64,000 nt of DNA from Bog-756 sp963837805 (lineage in GTDB: Bacteria > Actinomycetota > Acidimicrobiia > Acidimicrobiales > RAAP-2), in contig CAWIOU010000035.1 of the NCBI GenBank assembly GCA_963837805.1, positions 186,001 through 250,000 on the forward strand. The letters are read 5' to 3'. A program made the translations under genes and the position numbers. Of the stretch, positions 43,288 through 53,039 are shown piece after piece. The notes under the pieces were generated by a model that was not told the origin of the DNA, ran no database searches, and was given only the letters and a program-made list of their open reading frames with translations. Every line of letters starts with the position of its first letter. Within the stretch, counting starts at the first letter, position 1.

Positions 43288-46230
43288 CTACTGGTCCTCG
43301 TCGCCGGAACCGGCCACAGCCTCGGCTGCCGGGGCCTTCTTGGCGGCGGCCGCCTTGGCCGTGGCGGCCTTCTTGGCAGGCGCCTTCTTGGCGGTGGTCT
43401 TCTTGGCGGTCGCTTTCTTGGCCGCCGTCTTCTTGGCCGTTGCCTTCTTCTTGGCCGCCTTCTTCTTGGTCGGCGGCCCGGCCGCCCGTCGCTCGGCCAG
43501 CAGCTCGGCGGCGCGCTCCACGGTGAGGGACTCGACGTCGTCGCCCCTCCGCAGGGAGGCGTTGGTGGTGCCGTCGGTCACATAGGGACCGAACCGACCG
43601 TCCTTGACCACCATGGCCAGGCCGGTGTCGGGATCGGCCCCCATGTCGCGGAGCGGACCCTTGGCATTGCGACCGCCACGGGCCTTGGGCTGCGCGAACA
43701 GGGCCAGGGCCTCGTCCACGGTCACCGACAGGATCTGGTCCTCGTTGACCAGGCTGCGGGTGTCGGTGCCCCGTTTCAGATAGGGACCGAACTTGCCGTT
43801 GTGGGCGACGATCTCCTCACCGGTCTGCGGATCGGTCCCCACCACCCGGGGGATGCGCAACAGGTCGAGGGCCTGCTCGAAGGTGATCGCCGCAGGCGAC
43901 ATGTACCCGAACAACGACGAGGTGCGGGGCTTCGGGCCACCCTCCACCAACTCGCCGAGCTGCACGTAGGGACCGAACCGCCCGGCCCGGACCTGGACCG
44001 GCAGCCCGGTCTCGGGATCCTCGCCGAGGACCCGGTCGGACGACGGCGCCTCGAGCAGGGCCTCGGCCCGTTCGACGGTGAGCTCGTCGGGGGCCAGGTC
44101 CTCGGGGACCGACACCCGGTCCTCGCCGCGCTGCAGGTACGGCCCGTACCGGCCCACCCGGGCCACGATGTCCTGGCCGTCGGACCCGACACCGATGGGG
44201 ATCGAATTGATCTCGCGAGCGTCGATCTCCCCGAGGTAGGTGCTGACCTCCCGCTTGAGGCCGAGGCCCCGCGGGTGGCCGGCGTCGGCCGGCTCGACCG
44301 CCTTCCCGTTGCCCGGCGTCGGGGCCCCGTCGCCGTTGACACCGTCGCTCCCGAAGTAGAAGCGGGTCAACCAGGGCAGGGACTCCTCGTCCCCCGAGGC
44401 GATGGCGTCGAGGTCGTCCTCCATCGAGGCGGTGAACCCGTAGTCGACCAGGTCGGCGAAGTAGCGCTCCAGCAGCCCGACCACGGCGAAGGCGGTGAAC
44501 GACGGGACGAGGGCGGTGCCCTTCTTCCACACGTAGCCCCGGTCGAGGATGGTGGCGATCACGCTGGCGTAGGTGGACGGGCGGCCCACGCCCAGTTCCT
44601 CCATGGCCTTGACCAGCGACGCCTCGGTGTACCGGGCCGGTGGTTGGGTGGCGTGCGACCCCGGCTCGAGGTCGTCTACCGTCACCTGGTCGCCCTCGGC
44701 CATCGGAGGAAGATGGACTTCGCGATCGGCCAACTCGGCCTCGGGATCGTCCTCGCCCTCGACGTAGGCCCGGAGATACCCGGGGAACTGGATGACCTTG
44801 CCCGACGCCGAGAACTCGGCCTCCCGGGCCGGTCGGTCGCCCTGGGCCACCGAGGTCCCGACCAGGCGGACCTGGGCGCTGGTGCCGGTGGCGTCGGCCA
44901 TCTGCGAAGCCACCGTGCGCTTCCAGATCAGGTCGTAGAGGCGGAACTCGTCCCCCGACAAGGAGCGGGCCGCCTCGTCGGGAGTTCGGAAGGACTCGCC
45001 GGCCGGCCGGATGGCCTCGTGGGCCTCCTGGGCGTTCTTCACCTTGCGCTCGTAACGCCTCGGCTGGGCCGGGACGTACTCCGCGCCGTACAGGGCGGAG
45101 GCCTGGGCCCGGGCCGCCGACAGGGCTTCGCTCGACAGCGTGGTCGAGTCGGTCCGCATGTAGGTGATCCACCCGTCCTCGTAGAGCCGTTGGGCGATCT
45201 GCATGGCCCGCTTGGAGCTGAACCGGAGCTTGCGCCCGGCCTCCTGCTGCAGGGTCGAGGTCATGAACGGGGCCGACGGGGACCGGCGGAACGGCTTGTG
45301 GGTCATCGACTTCACCGCGAAGGGCACGTCGGCCAGTCCGGCGGCCAACGACCGGGCCTCGGCCTCGGCCAGCACCACCACCGAACCGGGCGAGGTCAGG
45401 TTCCCGCTGTCGTCGAAGTCGCGGCCCGAGGCCAGGGCCACGCCGTCCACTCCCACCAGTGAGGCGGTGAACGAGCGGGGCGTCCCCTCCGCCGTCGGGG
45501 TCGCCTCGGGCACGGTGAAGTTGGCGTCGATGCCCCACCACCCGGCGGAGCGGAACCCCATGCGGGCCCGCTCCCGCTCGACCACCATCCGGGTGGCCAC
45601 GCTCTGGACCCGGCCGGCGGACAGCCGCGGCATGATCTTCTTCCACAGGACCGGCGACACTTCGTAGCCGTAGAGCCGGTCGAGGATCCGGCGGGCCTCC
45701 TGGGCGTCGACCAGTCGTCGGTCGAGATCCCGCCACTCGTTGACCGCCCGCTCGATGGCCGGGCGGGTGATCTCGTGGAAGACCATCCGCTTGACCGGTA
45801 CCCGGGGTGCGAGCACCTCGAGGAGATGCCAGGCGATCGACTCGCCCTCGCGGTCCTCGTCCGAGGCCAGATAGACCTCGCTGGCCTGCTTGACCAACTG
45901 CTTCAACTTGGCCACCTGCGACTTCTTCTCCGCCGAGACCACGTAGAGCGGCTTGAACCCGTTGTCCACGTCCACGCCCAGGCGGGACCACGCCTCGCCC
46001 TTGTAGGCGGCCGGGACCTCGTCGGCCCGGCGGGGCAGGTCCCGGATGTGGCCGATGGAGGACTCCACCACGTAGTCCGAGCCGAGAAGGCCGGCGATCG
46101 TCTTGGCCTTGGCCGGCGATTCGACGATGACCAGGGGTTTCGCGCCCGAGCGGGCACGGGTGCCGCCGCCGGCACCGTTGCCGGTTCCGGATTCCTCGTC
46201 GAGCGTCTCTGTCAGGTCGGTGGGTGCCAT
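43288..46230 (-). CDS. topA: DNA topoisomerase I
   Basis: About 980 residues from ATG 46230 (a TTG 14 codons earlier is less likely). Toprim domain LVIVESPAKAKTIAGLLG and SDEDREGESIAWHL; catalytic Tyr in DGWITYMRTDSTTLS; MPRLSAGRVQSVATRMVVERE. Instead of zinc fingers the C terminus has repeated Topo_C modules (VQVRAGRFGPYVQLG, EIVAHNGKFGPYLKRG, MVVKDGRFGPYVTDG), then a long Lys/Ala tail, both normal for actinobacteria. Relaxes negative supercoils. Confidence 0.96.
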   Translation of the reverse strand: MAPTDLTETLDEESGTGNGAGGGTRARSGAKPLVIVESPAKAKTIAGLLGSDYVVESSIGHIRDLPRRADEVPAAYKGEAWSRLGVDVDNGFKPLYVVSAEKKSQVAKLKQLVKQASEVYLASDEDREGESIAWHLLEVLAPRVPVKRMVFHEITRPAIERAVNEWRDLDRRLVDAQEARRILDRLYGYEVSPVLWKKIMPRLSAGRVQSVATRMVVERERARMGFRSAGWWGIDANFTVPEATPTAEGTPRSFTASLVGVDGVALASGRDFDDSGNLTSPGSVVVLAEAEARSLAAGLADVPFAVKSMTHKPFRRSPSAPFMTSTLQQEAGRKLRFSSKRAMQIAQRLYEDGWITYMRTDSTTLSSEALSAARAQASALYGAEYVPAQPRRYERKVKNAQEAHEAIRPAGESFRTPDEAARSLSGDEFRLYDLIWKRTVASQMADATGTSAQVRLVGTSVAQGDRPAREAEFSASGKVIQFPGYLRAYVEGEDDPEAELADREVHLPPMAEGDQVTVDDLEPGSHATQPPARYTEASLVKAMEELGVGRPSTYASVIATILDRGYVWKKGTALVPSFTAFAVVGLLERYFADLVDYGFTASMEDDLDAIASGDEESLPWLTRFYFGSDGVNGDGAPTPGNGKAVEPADAGHPRGLGLKREVSTYLGEIDAREINSIPIGVGSDGQDIVARVGRYGPYLQRGEDRVSVPEDLAPDELTVERAEALLEAPSSDRVLGEDPETGLPVQVRAGRFGPYVQLGELVEGGPKPRTSSLFGYMSPAAITFEQALDLLRIPRVVGTDPQTGEEIVAHNGKFGPYLKRGTDTRSLVNEDQILSVTVDEALALFAQPKARGGRNAKGPLRDMGADPDTGLAMVVKDGRFGPYVTDGTTNASLRRGDDVESLTVERAAELLAERRAAGPPTKKKAAKKKATAKKTAAKKATAKKTTAKKAPAKKAATAKAAAAKKAPAAEAVAGSGDEDQ

Positions 46231-46319
46231 GGCTTTGGCCTCAGGGTGAACGGTGGGGAGAGGAGTTGTCAACCCCGCGGAGCCGCCACCGGGTGCTCAG
46301 GAGCTCGGTGGAGGGCGCT

Positions 46320-48722
46320 TCAGTCGTGTGAAGACTCCATGGCCACCGTAGCGGCCTCGTCGAGGGCCGCCGTTTCGGCGGCCGGAAGGTCACTGTCCAT
46401 CGACTGGGTCTTGCGCTTGGAGAAGGCGATGGCGATCAGGAGGACTACCAACGACGCCCCGGCGATGCCCAGGCGGGCACCGGTGTGGTGGCGCAGCGAG
46501 ATGATGGCCGGGAGGATGAGCAGCGAGACCAGGTTCATCACCTTGATCAGCGGGTTGAGGGCCGGGCCGGCGGTGTCCTTGAACGGGTCGCCGATGGTGT
46601 CCCCGATGACCGCCGCCTTGTGGGCCTCGGACCCCTTGCCCCCCTCGTGGCCGTCTTCGATGTACTTCTTGGCGTTGTCCCAGGCCCCACCCGAGTTGGA
46701 CAGGAAGTTGGCCATGAGCTGTCCGGTGAGGATGGCCCCGACCAGGAACGCGCCCAGGGCGAAGTAGTTGATGCCGAAGCCGACGATGACCGGGGAGAGG
46801 ATGGCCAGCAGGGCCGGGGTGGCCAGCTCCCGCTGGGACGCTGTCGTGCAGATGGCGATGACCTTCCCGTATTCCGGCTTCTCGGTGTAGTCCATGATGC
46901 CCGGGTGCTCGCGGAACTGGCGGCGCACCTCTTGGACCACGGTGCCGGCCGACCGACCCACCGCCCGGATGGCCAGGGCCGAGAAGATGAAGGCGATCGA
47001 GCCACCGATCAGGATGCCGATGAACGTCGTCGGGTGGGACACGTTGATCGAGGTCTCGGGCAGGTTGAAGAGGGCATTGCCGAGCTGGGGCAGCTTGAGC
47101 TGCTCGCCGATGGTCTCGATGAAGGAGGCGAACAGGGCCACCGAGGCGATGACGGCGGAGCCGATGGCCACCCCCTTGGTCACCGCCTTGGTGGTGTTGC
47201 CCACCGCGTCGAGGCTGACCATGACCCGCTCGGCCTCGCCGGTGAACTCCCCGGACATCTCGGCCACGCCGGCGGCGTTGTCGGACACCGGGCCGAAGCT
47301 GTCCTCCGAGACGATCATCCCGGCCGTGGACAGGAGCCCGATGCCGGTGAGGGCCACCAGGTAGAGGGTCAGTTCGATGTTCCCGCCCCCCAGGCCGATG
47401 GAGACGGCGATCGCCAGCACGATGGCGATGATGGCCCACACCGACGACTCGAGGCCGAGGGCCAGACCGGCCAGGGTCAGGGTGGCGGGTCCGGTGCGGG
47501 CCGTCTCGGCCACCTCCTTCACCGGGCCACGTTCGGTGGAGGTGAAGTGCTCGGTGATCTGGCTGGCCACCAGCATGAGGATCACGCCGGTCAGTACGGC
47601 GTAGAACGCCTTCCAGTAGTGGAGGTAGGCGCCGGCCACGATGGCCGAGCCGCCGATGGTCAGGATGGCCGCCGTCCATACCCCCCGGTTGATGGGGGCC
47701 ATGGCGTTCTTGTCGTTCTTGCCGGCCCGGACCACGAAGACGCCGATGATGGTGGCCAGGATGCCGATGGCCGGGATGGCGATGGGGAAGATCACCGTCT
47801 TGGCCGCGTCCCCGCTCCGGCCGATGGAGCTGAAGGCGGTCACCCCGAGGATGATGGCGGCGATGATGGTGATCACGTAGGACTCGAACAGGTCGGCGGC
47901 CATCCCGGCGCAGTCGCCCACGTTGTCGCCGACGTTGTCGGCGATGGTGGCCGCATTGCGGGGGTCGTCCTCGGGGATGCCGGCTTCGACCTTGCCCACC
48001 AGGTCGGCGCCCACGTCGGCGGCCTTGGTGAAGATGCCGCCGCCCACCCGCATGAACAGGGCCAGGAGAGAGGCCCCGAAGCCGAAGCCGATGAGTACCG
48101 AGGTGGCGGTGTTCTGGAACACCAGCACGATCACCGTGGCCCCGAGCAGGCCGAGCCCGACGCACAGCAGGCCGGTGATGGCCCCGGTGCGGTAGGCCAC
48201 CTTGAGGGCGGGAGCCATCTTGCCCTCACGGGCGGCGGCCGCGGTGCGGACGTTGCCCCGCACGGCCAAGCTCATCCCGATGAACCCGGTCAGTCCTGAG
48301 CACAGGGCGCCGGCCAGGAAGCAGATAACCCGGTAGATGCCGGCCTGGGCGAAGGTGAGGTCAGTGACGGTGTGGGCGACGCAGCCGGCGTGGAACGACG
48401 TGCTGGTCGCCACCCCCACACACGAGTAGGCGACGTGGGTCACCTTGGTGGCGGTGAAGAAGATGAGCACGGCCAGCGGGATGATGATGATCCCGATGGT
48501 CTTGAACTGCCGGGCCAGGAAGGCCTCGGCGCCCTCCTGAATGGCCTTGGCGATGTCCTTCATCGTGGCCGTCCCCTGGTCGGCGGCGAGCACTCCGCGC
48601 ACGAGGAGGAGAGCCACGACGATGGAAGCCACCGCACAGACGAGTGCGAAGTACAGCCAGGTCTTCTCGCTGTTGTGGAGCGAGAAGATCTGGTAACCCC
48701 CTTCAGCCAGGAGGTGGGTCAT
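46320..48722 (-). CDS. hppA: Membrane proton-translocating pyrophosphatase, K+-independent type
   Basis: 800 residues with about 16 membrane helices. Substrate motifs DVGADLVGKVEAGIPEDDPRN and DNVGDNVGDCAGMAADLFES, and the second-half GDTIGDPFKDTAGPALNPL, are intact. The cation-determining position reads GNTTKAVTKG, Lys rather than Ala, which marks the K+-independent proton-pumping subfamily. Uses pyrophosphate from biosynthesis to acidify the outside. GAAGGGA precedes ATG 48722. Alone on its transcript. Confidence 0.95.
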   Translation of the reverse strand: MTHLLAEGGYQIFSLHNSEKTWLYFALVCAVASIVVALLLVRGVLAADQGTATMKDIAKAIQEGAEAFLARQFKTIGIIIIPLAVLIFFTATKVTHVAYSCVGVATSTSFHAGCVAHTVTDLTFAQAGIYRVICFLAGALCSGLTGFIGMSLAVRGNVRTAAAAREGKMAPALKVAYRTGAITGLLCVGLGLLGATVIVLVFQNTATSVLIGFGFGASLLALFMRVGGGIFTKAADVGADLVGKVEAGIPEDDPRNAATIADNVGDNVGDCAGMAADLFESYVITIIAAIILGVTAFSSIGRSGDAAKTVIFPIAIPAIGILATIIGVFVVRAGKNDKNAMAPINRGVWTAAILTIGGSAIVAGAYLHYWKAFYAVLTGVILMLVASQITEHFTSTERGPVKEVAETARTGPATLTLAGLALGLESSVWAIIAIVLAIAVSIGLGGGNIELTLYLVALTGIGLLSTAGMIVSEDSFGPVSDNAAGVAEMSGEFTGEAERVMVSLDAVGNTTKAVTKGVAIGSAVIASVALFASFIETIGEQLKLPQLGNALFNLPETSINVSHPTTFIGILIGGSIAFIFSALAIRAVGRSAGTVVQEVRRQFREHPGIMDYTEKPEYGKVIAICTTASQRELATPALLAILSPVIVGFGINYFALGAFLVGAILTGQLMANFLSNSGGAWDNAKKYIEDGHEGGKGSEAHKAAVIGDTIGDPFKDTAGPALNPLIKVMNLVSLLILPAIISLRHHTGARLGIAGASLVVLLIAIAFSKRKTQSMDSDLPAAETAALDEAATVAMESSHD

Positions 48723-48975
48723 CGGTGAGGCTCCCTTCGGTGTGCTGCTTGGACAGGATCGTCTTGGTCAGAAATCGTTGACAGTCGGCTTCTGCGACCG
48801 CGACCCACCGCAGACGTCAAGGACACCGTCCCCCTGCGAGGCCTCGGCCGTGTGGCCGTCCGCCGGGGCGCGCCGTCACGGCACGCCAAACCCGGCAATG
48901 GGGCCAGAAGATACTGACAAATTGGGTCATTGGGCAAGGAAGCCAGGCCGGAAGCCGTGCCCGGGCCGATCCTGA

Positions 48976-48989
48976 GCCCCTTCCGGGGC
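48976..48989. terminator. Short GC hairpin after the permease-OB gene
   Basis: GCCCC (48976-48980) and GGGGC (48985-48989) around TTCC, five bases beyond the permease stop on its coding strand. The rest of the 48723-48994 gap shows no gene; it holds the hppA leader and the end of this unit. Confidence 0.35.
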
Positions 48990-48994
48990 ACCGG

Positions 48995-51502
48995 TCAGGT
49001 CGGCTCCTCACCCGCCTCGGGACCGGCGATGAGCTCGTAGTCGGGGTTGAGGATGGCCTGGCGGCGGGCCCAGTCGCCCACCATCCCCTCGACCACCAGC
49101 CGGGCTCCGGGCTGGATGCCGGGGATGCGGCGGCGGCCCTGGAACACGAGGAGCAATTTGCCGGAGTCGTCGGCCAGGATGCACTCGAGGTTGGAGGTAC
49201 CGGCCCTGGGCTGGACCCGGACCGACTTGATCCGACCGGCCACCCGCACCCGGGTCCGCCACTGGGCCTCGCCGATCGGCGTCGTGCCCCGCCCACGCTC
49301 GCCGAACGCGGTCCGGTCGAAGGCCGCTCGGGCCGCGGCCTCACGGTCCGAGGCCCGGTCCGCGGCTCGGGCCGCCCTCGTCGGGCGCGCTGGTGTCTTG
49401 AGAGAGGCCGACCCGGTCTGGTCCCGCCGCCACTCCCGCCGACGGGAGAACCAACCCCCGGTGAGCTGATAGGGCACGACGGTGGCGTTGACATGGGCGA
49501 GCTGGCCCACGGCGGCGGCAATCTCGTCGGCCGTCCCGTCGTGGAGCAGCCGATGCCATCCGGCGGCGAAACCGCGGCGGGGCAACAGGATGGTCAACTC
49601 GGTCTGACCGTCGGCCACCGTCTCGGCCGCCATCTCCAGGGCGGCCCGGGTCAGTCTCCTGTCGTCGCACTCTTCGACGTCGAGAGGGAGCCTGGCCAGG
49701 CCCAGGCGACCCCACTCCGACTCGAGATCCGCCGACACCTGGTTGTCCAGGGTGAAGTGCACGGCGCGGAGCTCGTCCGGATGCAGGGTCCTGGCGTACT
49801 GCAGCGCCCGGGCGGTGGCCATGTCCAACCGGTCGACCAGCACGATCACCGTGTGCCGGTTGAGCACCGGGGCCTCGGCGGCCTCGGCCGCCCCCACTTC
49901 GAGTTGTTGCTCCTCGTCGGCGTACTGGCGGTGGAGGGCGAGGAGGGAGAGGACACCGAGGGGAAGGATGATCAGGATGACCCAGGCCCCCTCGGTGAAC
50001 TTGGAGACGGCGATGATGATCAGGACCACGAAGGAGAGCACCGAGGCGGTCCCGTTGATGGCCAGCCGGCGCCTCCAGTGGTCCTCGCGGTGGCTGAGGT
50101 GGTATTTGGCCATGCCGGCCCCGGCCATGGTGAAGCCGGTGAACACGCCGATGGCGTAGAGCGGGATGAGCTTGTCCACCTTGGCCTGGGTGAGCCACAG
50201 CAAGATGATGGAGACAACGGTGAGGACGATGATTCCGGTGGAGAACACCAGTCGGTGGCCCCGTTTTGTCAGCTGGCGGGGCAGATACGAGTCCTCGGCG
50301 GCGAAGCTGGCCAGGAAGGGGAACCCGGTGAAGCTGGTGTTGGCGGCCAGGATCAGGATCAGCGTGGTGCCCACCTGGAGCATCCCGTAGAACAGGTTGC
50401 CCAGTCCGCTGGTGCCGTAGACGAACTTGGCGATCTGCGAGATGACCGTGGGCGTACCCGACTGGAAGGGCACCGGGTGGGTCACCGAGGCCAGGAGGGA
50501 CACTCCGAGCACCAGCGAGCCCAGGATCGTCGCCATCAGGACCATGGTGATCCGGGCGTTGCGGGACTCGGGTCGCCGGAAGATGCTCACGCCGTTGGAG
50601 ATGGCCTCGGTACCGGTGAGGGCCGAACCTCCGGAGGCAAACGCCCGCAGGACCACGAAGATGGTGGCCCCGTAGAGCAGGCCGCTCGCTGGGCTCCCGA
50701 TGTGGACCGTCGGGTTCCCGACGGTGCCCTGGCCGACGATGGCGTGGGCGTGGAGGCTGCCGTCGACCGCCCGGTAGAGCCCCACGGCCATCAGCGCCAC
50801 CATGTTGACGATGAAGAAGTAGGTGGGGACGGCGAACACCCGGCCCGCTTCACGGATGCCGCGCAGATTCCCGTAGGCCAGCAGGATCACCAGGGCGATG
50901 GCGATCTGGGTGGTGTGGGGCCTCAGCCCGGGGAAGACCGAGGTGATGGCCGACACCCCGGCCGCCACCGACACCGCCACGGTCAGCGTGTAGTCGATGA
51001 GCAGGGACATCGCCGCGATCTGGGCGATCGTCCCGCCGAAATTCTCGCGGCTCACGACATAGGCGCCCCCGGCCTTCGTGTAGACCTTGACCACCTCGAG
51101 GTACGAGAGGGTGACGAACAGCAGCACGAAGATCACCGCAATGGTCACCGGGATGACCAACGAGTACGCCGCCGCCCCGATGGCGATGACCAGGGGGATG
51201 AGCATCTGCTCGGTGGCGTAGGCCGACGAGGAGATGACGTCCGAGGAGAGGACGGCCAAGGCGGTGGGCTTGCCCAGGCGCTCCGACGACTGGCGGTCCG
51301 AAGCGATGGGGGGCCCGAGGAGGACGTTCTTCAGGCGGTAGCGCAGCGTCTCGGGGAGGTCCACGCCGCCCGACGGTGTGGCGACAGGGGCTCGCCGGCT
51401 CCCGGGGACGACGGTCTTGGCCAACTCGGGTAGGGGCCGTTCGCCCGGCCCGTCCACGGTCGGAGAGACCGGATCCACATCTCCGGTCACCGATGGGTCC
51501 AC
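48995..51502 (-). CDS. APC-type permease (KimA-like) with C-terminal OB-fold domain
   Basis: 835 residues. The N-terminal 500 have about 12 membrane helices of the amino-acid/polyamine/cation superfamily: LAVLSSDVISSSAYATEQML, AGGAYVVSRENFG, RAFASGGSALTGTEAISNGV. These match the KimA/YdaO potassium importer group. A soluble region (about 530-690) follows, then an OB-fold (about 755-830): RVRVAGRIKSVRVQP, LECILADDSGKLLLVFQGRR, PGARLVVEGMVGD. In Mycobacterium the OB protein is a separate gene near ceoBC and the permease; here they are one frame. Divergent from the TrkA genes. Substrate K+ is inferred from context. Start position uncertain. Confidence 0.82.
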   Translation of the reverse strand: MDPSVTGDVDPVSPTVDGPGERPLPELAKTVVPGSRRAPVATPSGGVDLPETLRYRLKNVLLGPPIASDRQSSERLGKPTALAVLSSDVISSSAYATEQMLIPLVIAIGAAAYSLVIPVTIAVIFVLLFVTLSYLEVVKVYTKAGGAYVVSRENFGGTIAQIAAMSLLIDYTLTVAVSVAAGVSAITSVFPGLRPHTTQIAIALVILLAYGNLRGIREAGRVFAVPTYFFIVNMVALMAVGLYRAVDGSLHAHAIVGQGTVGNPTVHIGSPASGLLYGATIFVVLRAFASGGSALTGTEAISNGVSIFRRPESRNARITMVLMATILGSLVLGVSLLASVTHPVPFQSGTPTVISQIAKFVYGTSGLGNLFYGMLQVGTTLILILAANTSFTGFPFLASFAAEDSYLPRQLTKRGHRLVFSTGIIVLTVVSIILLWLTQAKVDKLIPLYAIGVFTGFTMAGAGMAKYHLSHREDHWRRRLAINGTASVLSFVVLIIIAVSKFTEGAWVILIILPLGVLSLLALHRQYADEEQQLEVGAAEAAEAPVLNRHTVIVLVDRLDMATARALQYARTLHPDELRAVHFTLDNQVSADLESEWGRLGLARLPLDVEECDDRRLTRAALEMAAETVADGQTELTILLPRRGFAAGWHRLLHDGTADEIAAAVGQLAHVNATVVPYQLTGGWFSRRREWRRDQTGSASLKTPARPTRAARAADRASDREAAARAAFDRTAFGERGRGTTPIGEAQWRTRVRVAGRIKSVRVQPRAGTSNLECILADDSGKLLLVFQGRRRIPGIQPGARLVVEGMVGDWARRQAILNPDYELIAGPEAGEEPT

Positions 51503-51638
51503 CCCCTCAGTAAATCATGGGCGTAGGGGCGGGCCAGGCACCGGCCACCGGCGGCACGGTGGTCCGAACTCACGCTGGGGCCCGGCGGGGGCGCCGGATC
51601 CGGGGGGTGAGTTGTGATCACCCGGCGTTGCGTGTTGC

Positions 51639-52379
51639 ATGGTTCGGGTGCACGTCATCATCGTGGGTTGTGGCCGGGTCGGTTCCGGACTGGGCGTCGG
51701 GTTGGTCGAGCAGGGACATTCGGTGGCCATCATCGACCGGAACCCCAAGGCCTTCCGGAGGCTCCCCGCCGACTGGCCCGGGACCACCATCGTGGGTTCG
51801 GGCTTCGACCGCGACGACCTCGACCGGGCCCGGGCCAACGAGGCATCGTCCCTGGCTGCGGTCACCAGCGGCGACAACTCGAACATCCTGACGGCTCGGA
51901 TCGCCCGCGAGACCTACGAGATCCCCAACGTGGTGGCCCGCATCTACGACCCCCGCCGGGCCCAGATCTACCTGCGCCTGGGAATCCCCACCGTGGCCAC
52001 TGTGTCGTGGACCATCGACCAGGTCCACCGGCGGCTGGTGCCCGGCGAGCTCGAACCCGAGTGGTCGGACCCGACCGGAACCCTGTCCCTGGTCGAGCGC
52101 GAGCTGCCCGAAAGGTGGGCAGGCAAGCGTCTGGTCGATCTGTCCAAGCCCGGGGAGGTCACGGTGGTGGCGGTGACCAGGGCCGGCGTCGCCCGCCTCG
52201 ACTTCGACGATCTGGTCGGCCAGGACGGGGACGTCCTCCATCTGATGGTGTCCGACACCGCCCTGGAGCGGCTCCGCTCCCGGCTCGAGGGCACCCACGC
52301 CGCCGTCCCGCCGAAGGCGGGCAACGGCACCGGCGTCGGCATGGGCGCCGACGGCGCGAGGGAACGGGAGCCGTCGTGA
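51639..52379 (+). CDS. ceoB: TrkA-family potassium uptake regulatory protein (CeoB-like)
   Basis: 246 residues. RCK_N domain with VHVIIVGCGRVGSGLGVGL (GxGxxG) and an acidic strand end (VAIIDRNP), then RCK_C (ELPERWAGKRLVDLSKPGEV). NAD(H)-binding gate of K+ transport. Overlaps the second TrkA gene by 4 bases. The tandem pair beside an APC permease corresponds to Rv2690c-Rv2691-Rv2692 of M. tuberculosis, where the two are CeoB and CeoC. C-terminal 25 residues are Gly-rich. Confidence 0.9.
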   Translation: MVRVHVIIVGCGRVGSGLGVGLVEQGHSVAIIDRNPKAFRRLPADWPGTTIVGSGFDRDDLDRARANEASSLAAVTSGDNSNILTARIARETYEIPNVVARIYDPRRAQIYLRLGIPTVATVSWTIDQVHRRLVPGELEPEWSDPTGTLSLVERELPERWAGKRLVDLSKPGEVTVVAVTRAGVARLDFDDLVGQDGDVLHLMVSDTALERLRSRLEGTHAAVPPKAGNGTGVGMGADGAREREPS

Positions 52380-53038
52380 AGGTGGCCATCGCCGGAGCGG
52401 GCAGTGTGGGGACCGCCATCGCCTCCGATCTCCACGACGGAGGCCACGACGTACTGGTCATCGAGCAGGACCCCGATCTGGTGGCCCGCATCCGGGACGA
52501 ACTCGACATCACCTGGGTGGTGGCCGACGCCTGCGAGGTCTCCTCGCTCGACGCCGCCGGGTTGTCCACGGTCGACGTGGTGGTCGCCGCCACCGGCGAC
52601 GACGAGGACAACCTGGTCATCTCCCTGCTGGCCAAACAGGAGTTCGCCGTCCCCCGGGTGGTGGCCCGGGTCAACCACCCGAAGAACCAGTGGCTGTTCA
52701 ACGAGAGCTGGGGAGTGGACGTGTCGGTGTCCACCCCCCAGTTGCTCACCGCGCTGGTCGAGGAGGCGGTGTCGGTCGGCAGCTTGGTCCGACTGCTCCG
52801 TTTCGAAGGCGGGAACGCCCATCTGGTCGAGGTCACCCTGGCCGACGACTCGCCGGCCGCGGGCGTGTCGCTGGCCGACCTCGGCGTACCCCGGGCGGCC
52901 ACGGTGGTGGCGGTGGTGCGGGACGACCGCCTCATCGTGCCCCGGGGCGACACCCGACTGGCCATCGGCGACGAGGTGCTCGTCCTGGTGACCTCGGATG
53001 CCGAGGATGTGGTCCAGCAGTTGTTGGTGGGCCGTTGA
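52376..53038 (+). CDS. ceoC: TrkA-family potassium uptake regulatory protein (CeoC-like)
   Basis: 220 residues from GTG 52376, inside the GTGA overlap with ceoB. KVAIAGAGSVGTAIASDL and VLVIEQDPDLV give the dinucleotide fold; VVVAATGDDEDNLVISLLAK and RVNHPKNQWLFNESWGVDV follow the TrkA pattern, and the C-terminal RCK_C runs to the end (RLAIGDEVLVLVTSDAED). Probably forms a heteromer with CeoB on a K+ transporter. Confidence 0.9.
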   Translation: MKVAIAGAGSVGTAIASDLHDGGHDVLVIEQDPDLVARIRDELDITWVVADACEVSSLDAAGLSTVDVVVAATGDDEDNLVISLLAKQEFAVPRVVARVNHPKNQWLFNESWGVDVSVSTPQLLTALVEEAVSVGSLVRLLRFEGGNAHLVEVTLADDSPAAGVSLADLGVPRAATVVAVVRDDRLIVPRGDTRLAIGDEVLVLVTSDAEDVVQQLLVGR

Positions 53039-53039
53039 C

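Noticed and set aside
43288..43480. Lys/Ala-rich repeats at the topA C terminus as a novel repeat
   Set aside because: Such basic tails are normal for actinobacterial topoisomerase I.
46267..46272. TTGACA on the minus strand ahead of topA as a promoter
   Set aside because: It lies inside the possible extended frame and no convincing -10 follows at proper spacing, so I do not list it.
46485..48299. A 604-codon open frame antisense to the proton pyrophosphatase
   Set aside because: Low-complexity Gly/Asp/His-rich product, exact shadow of hppA codons.
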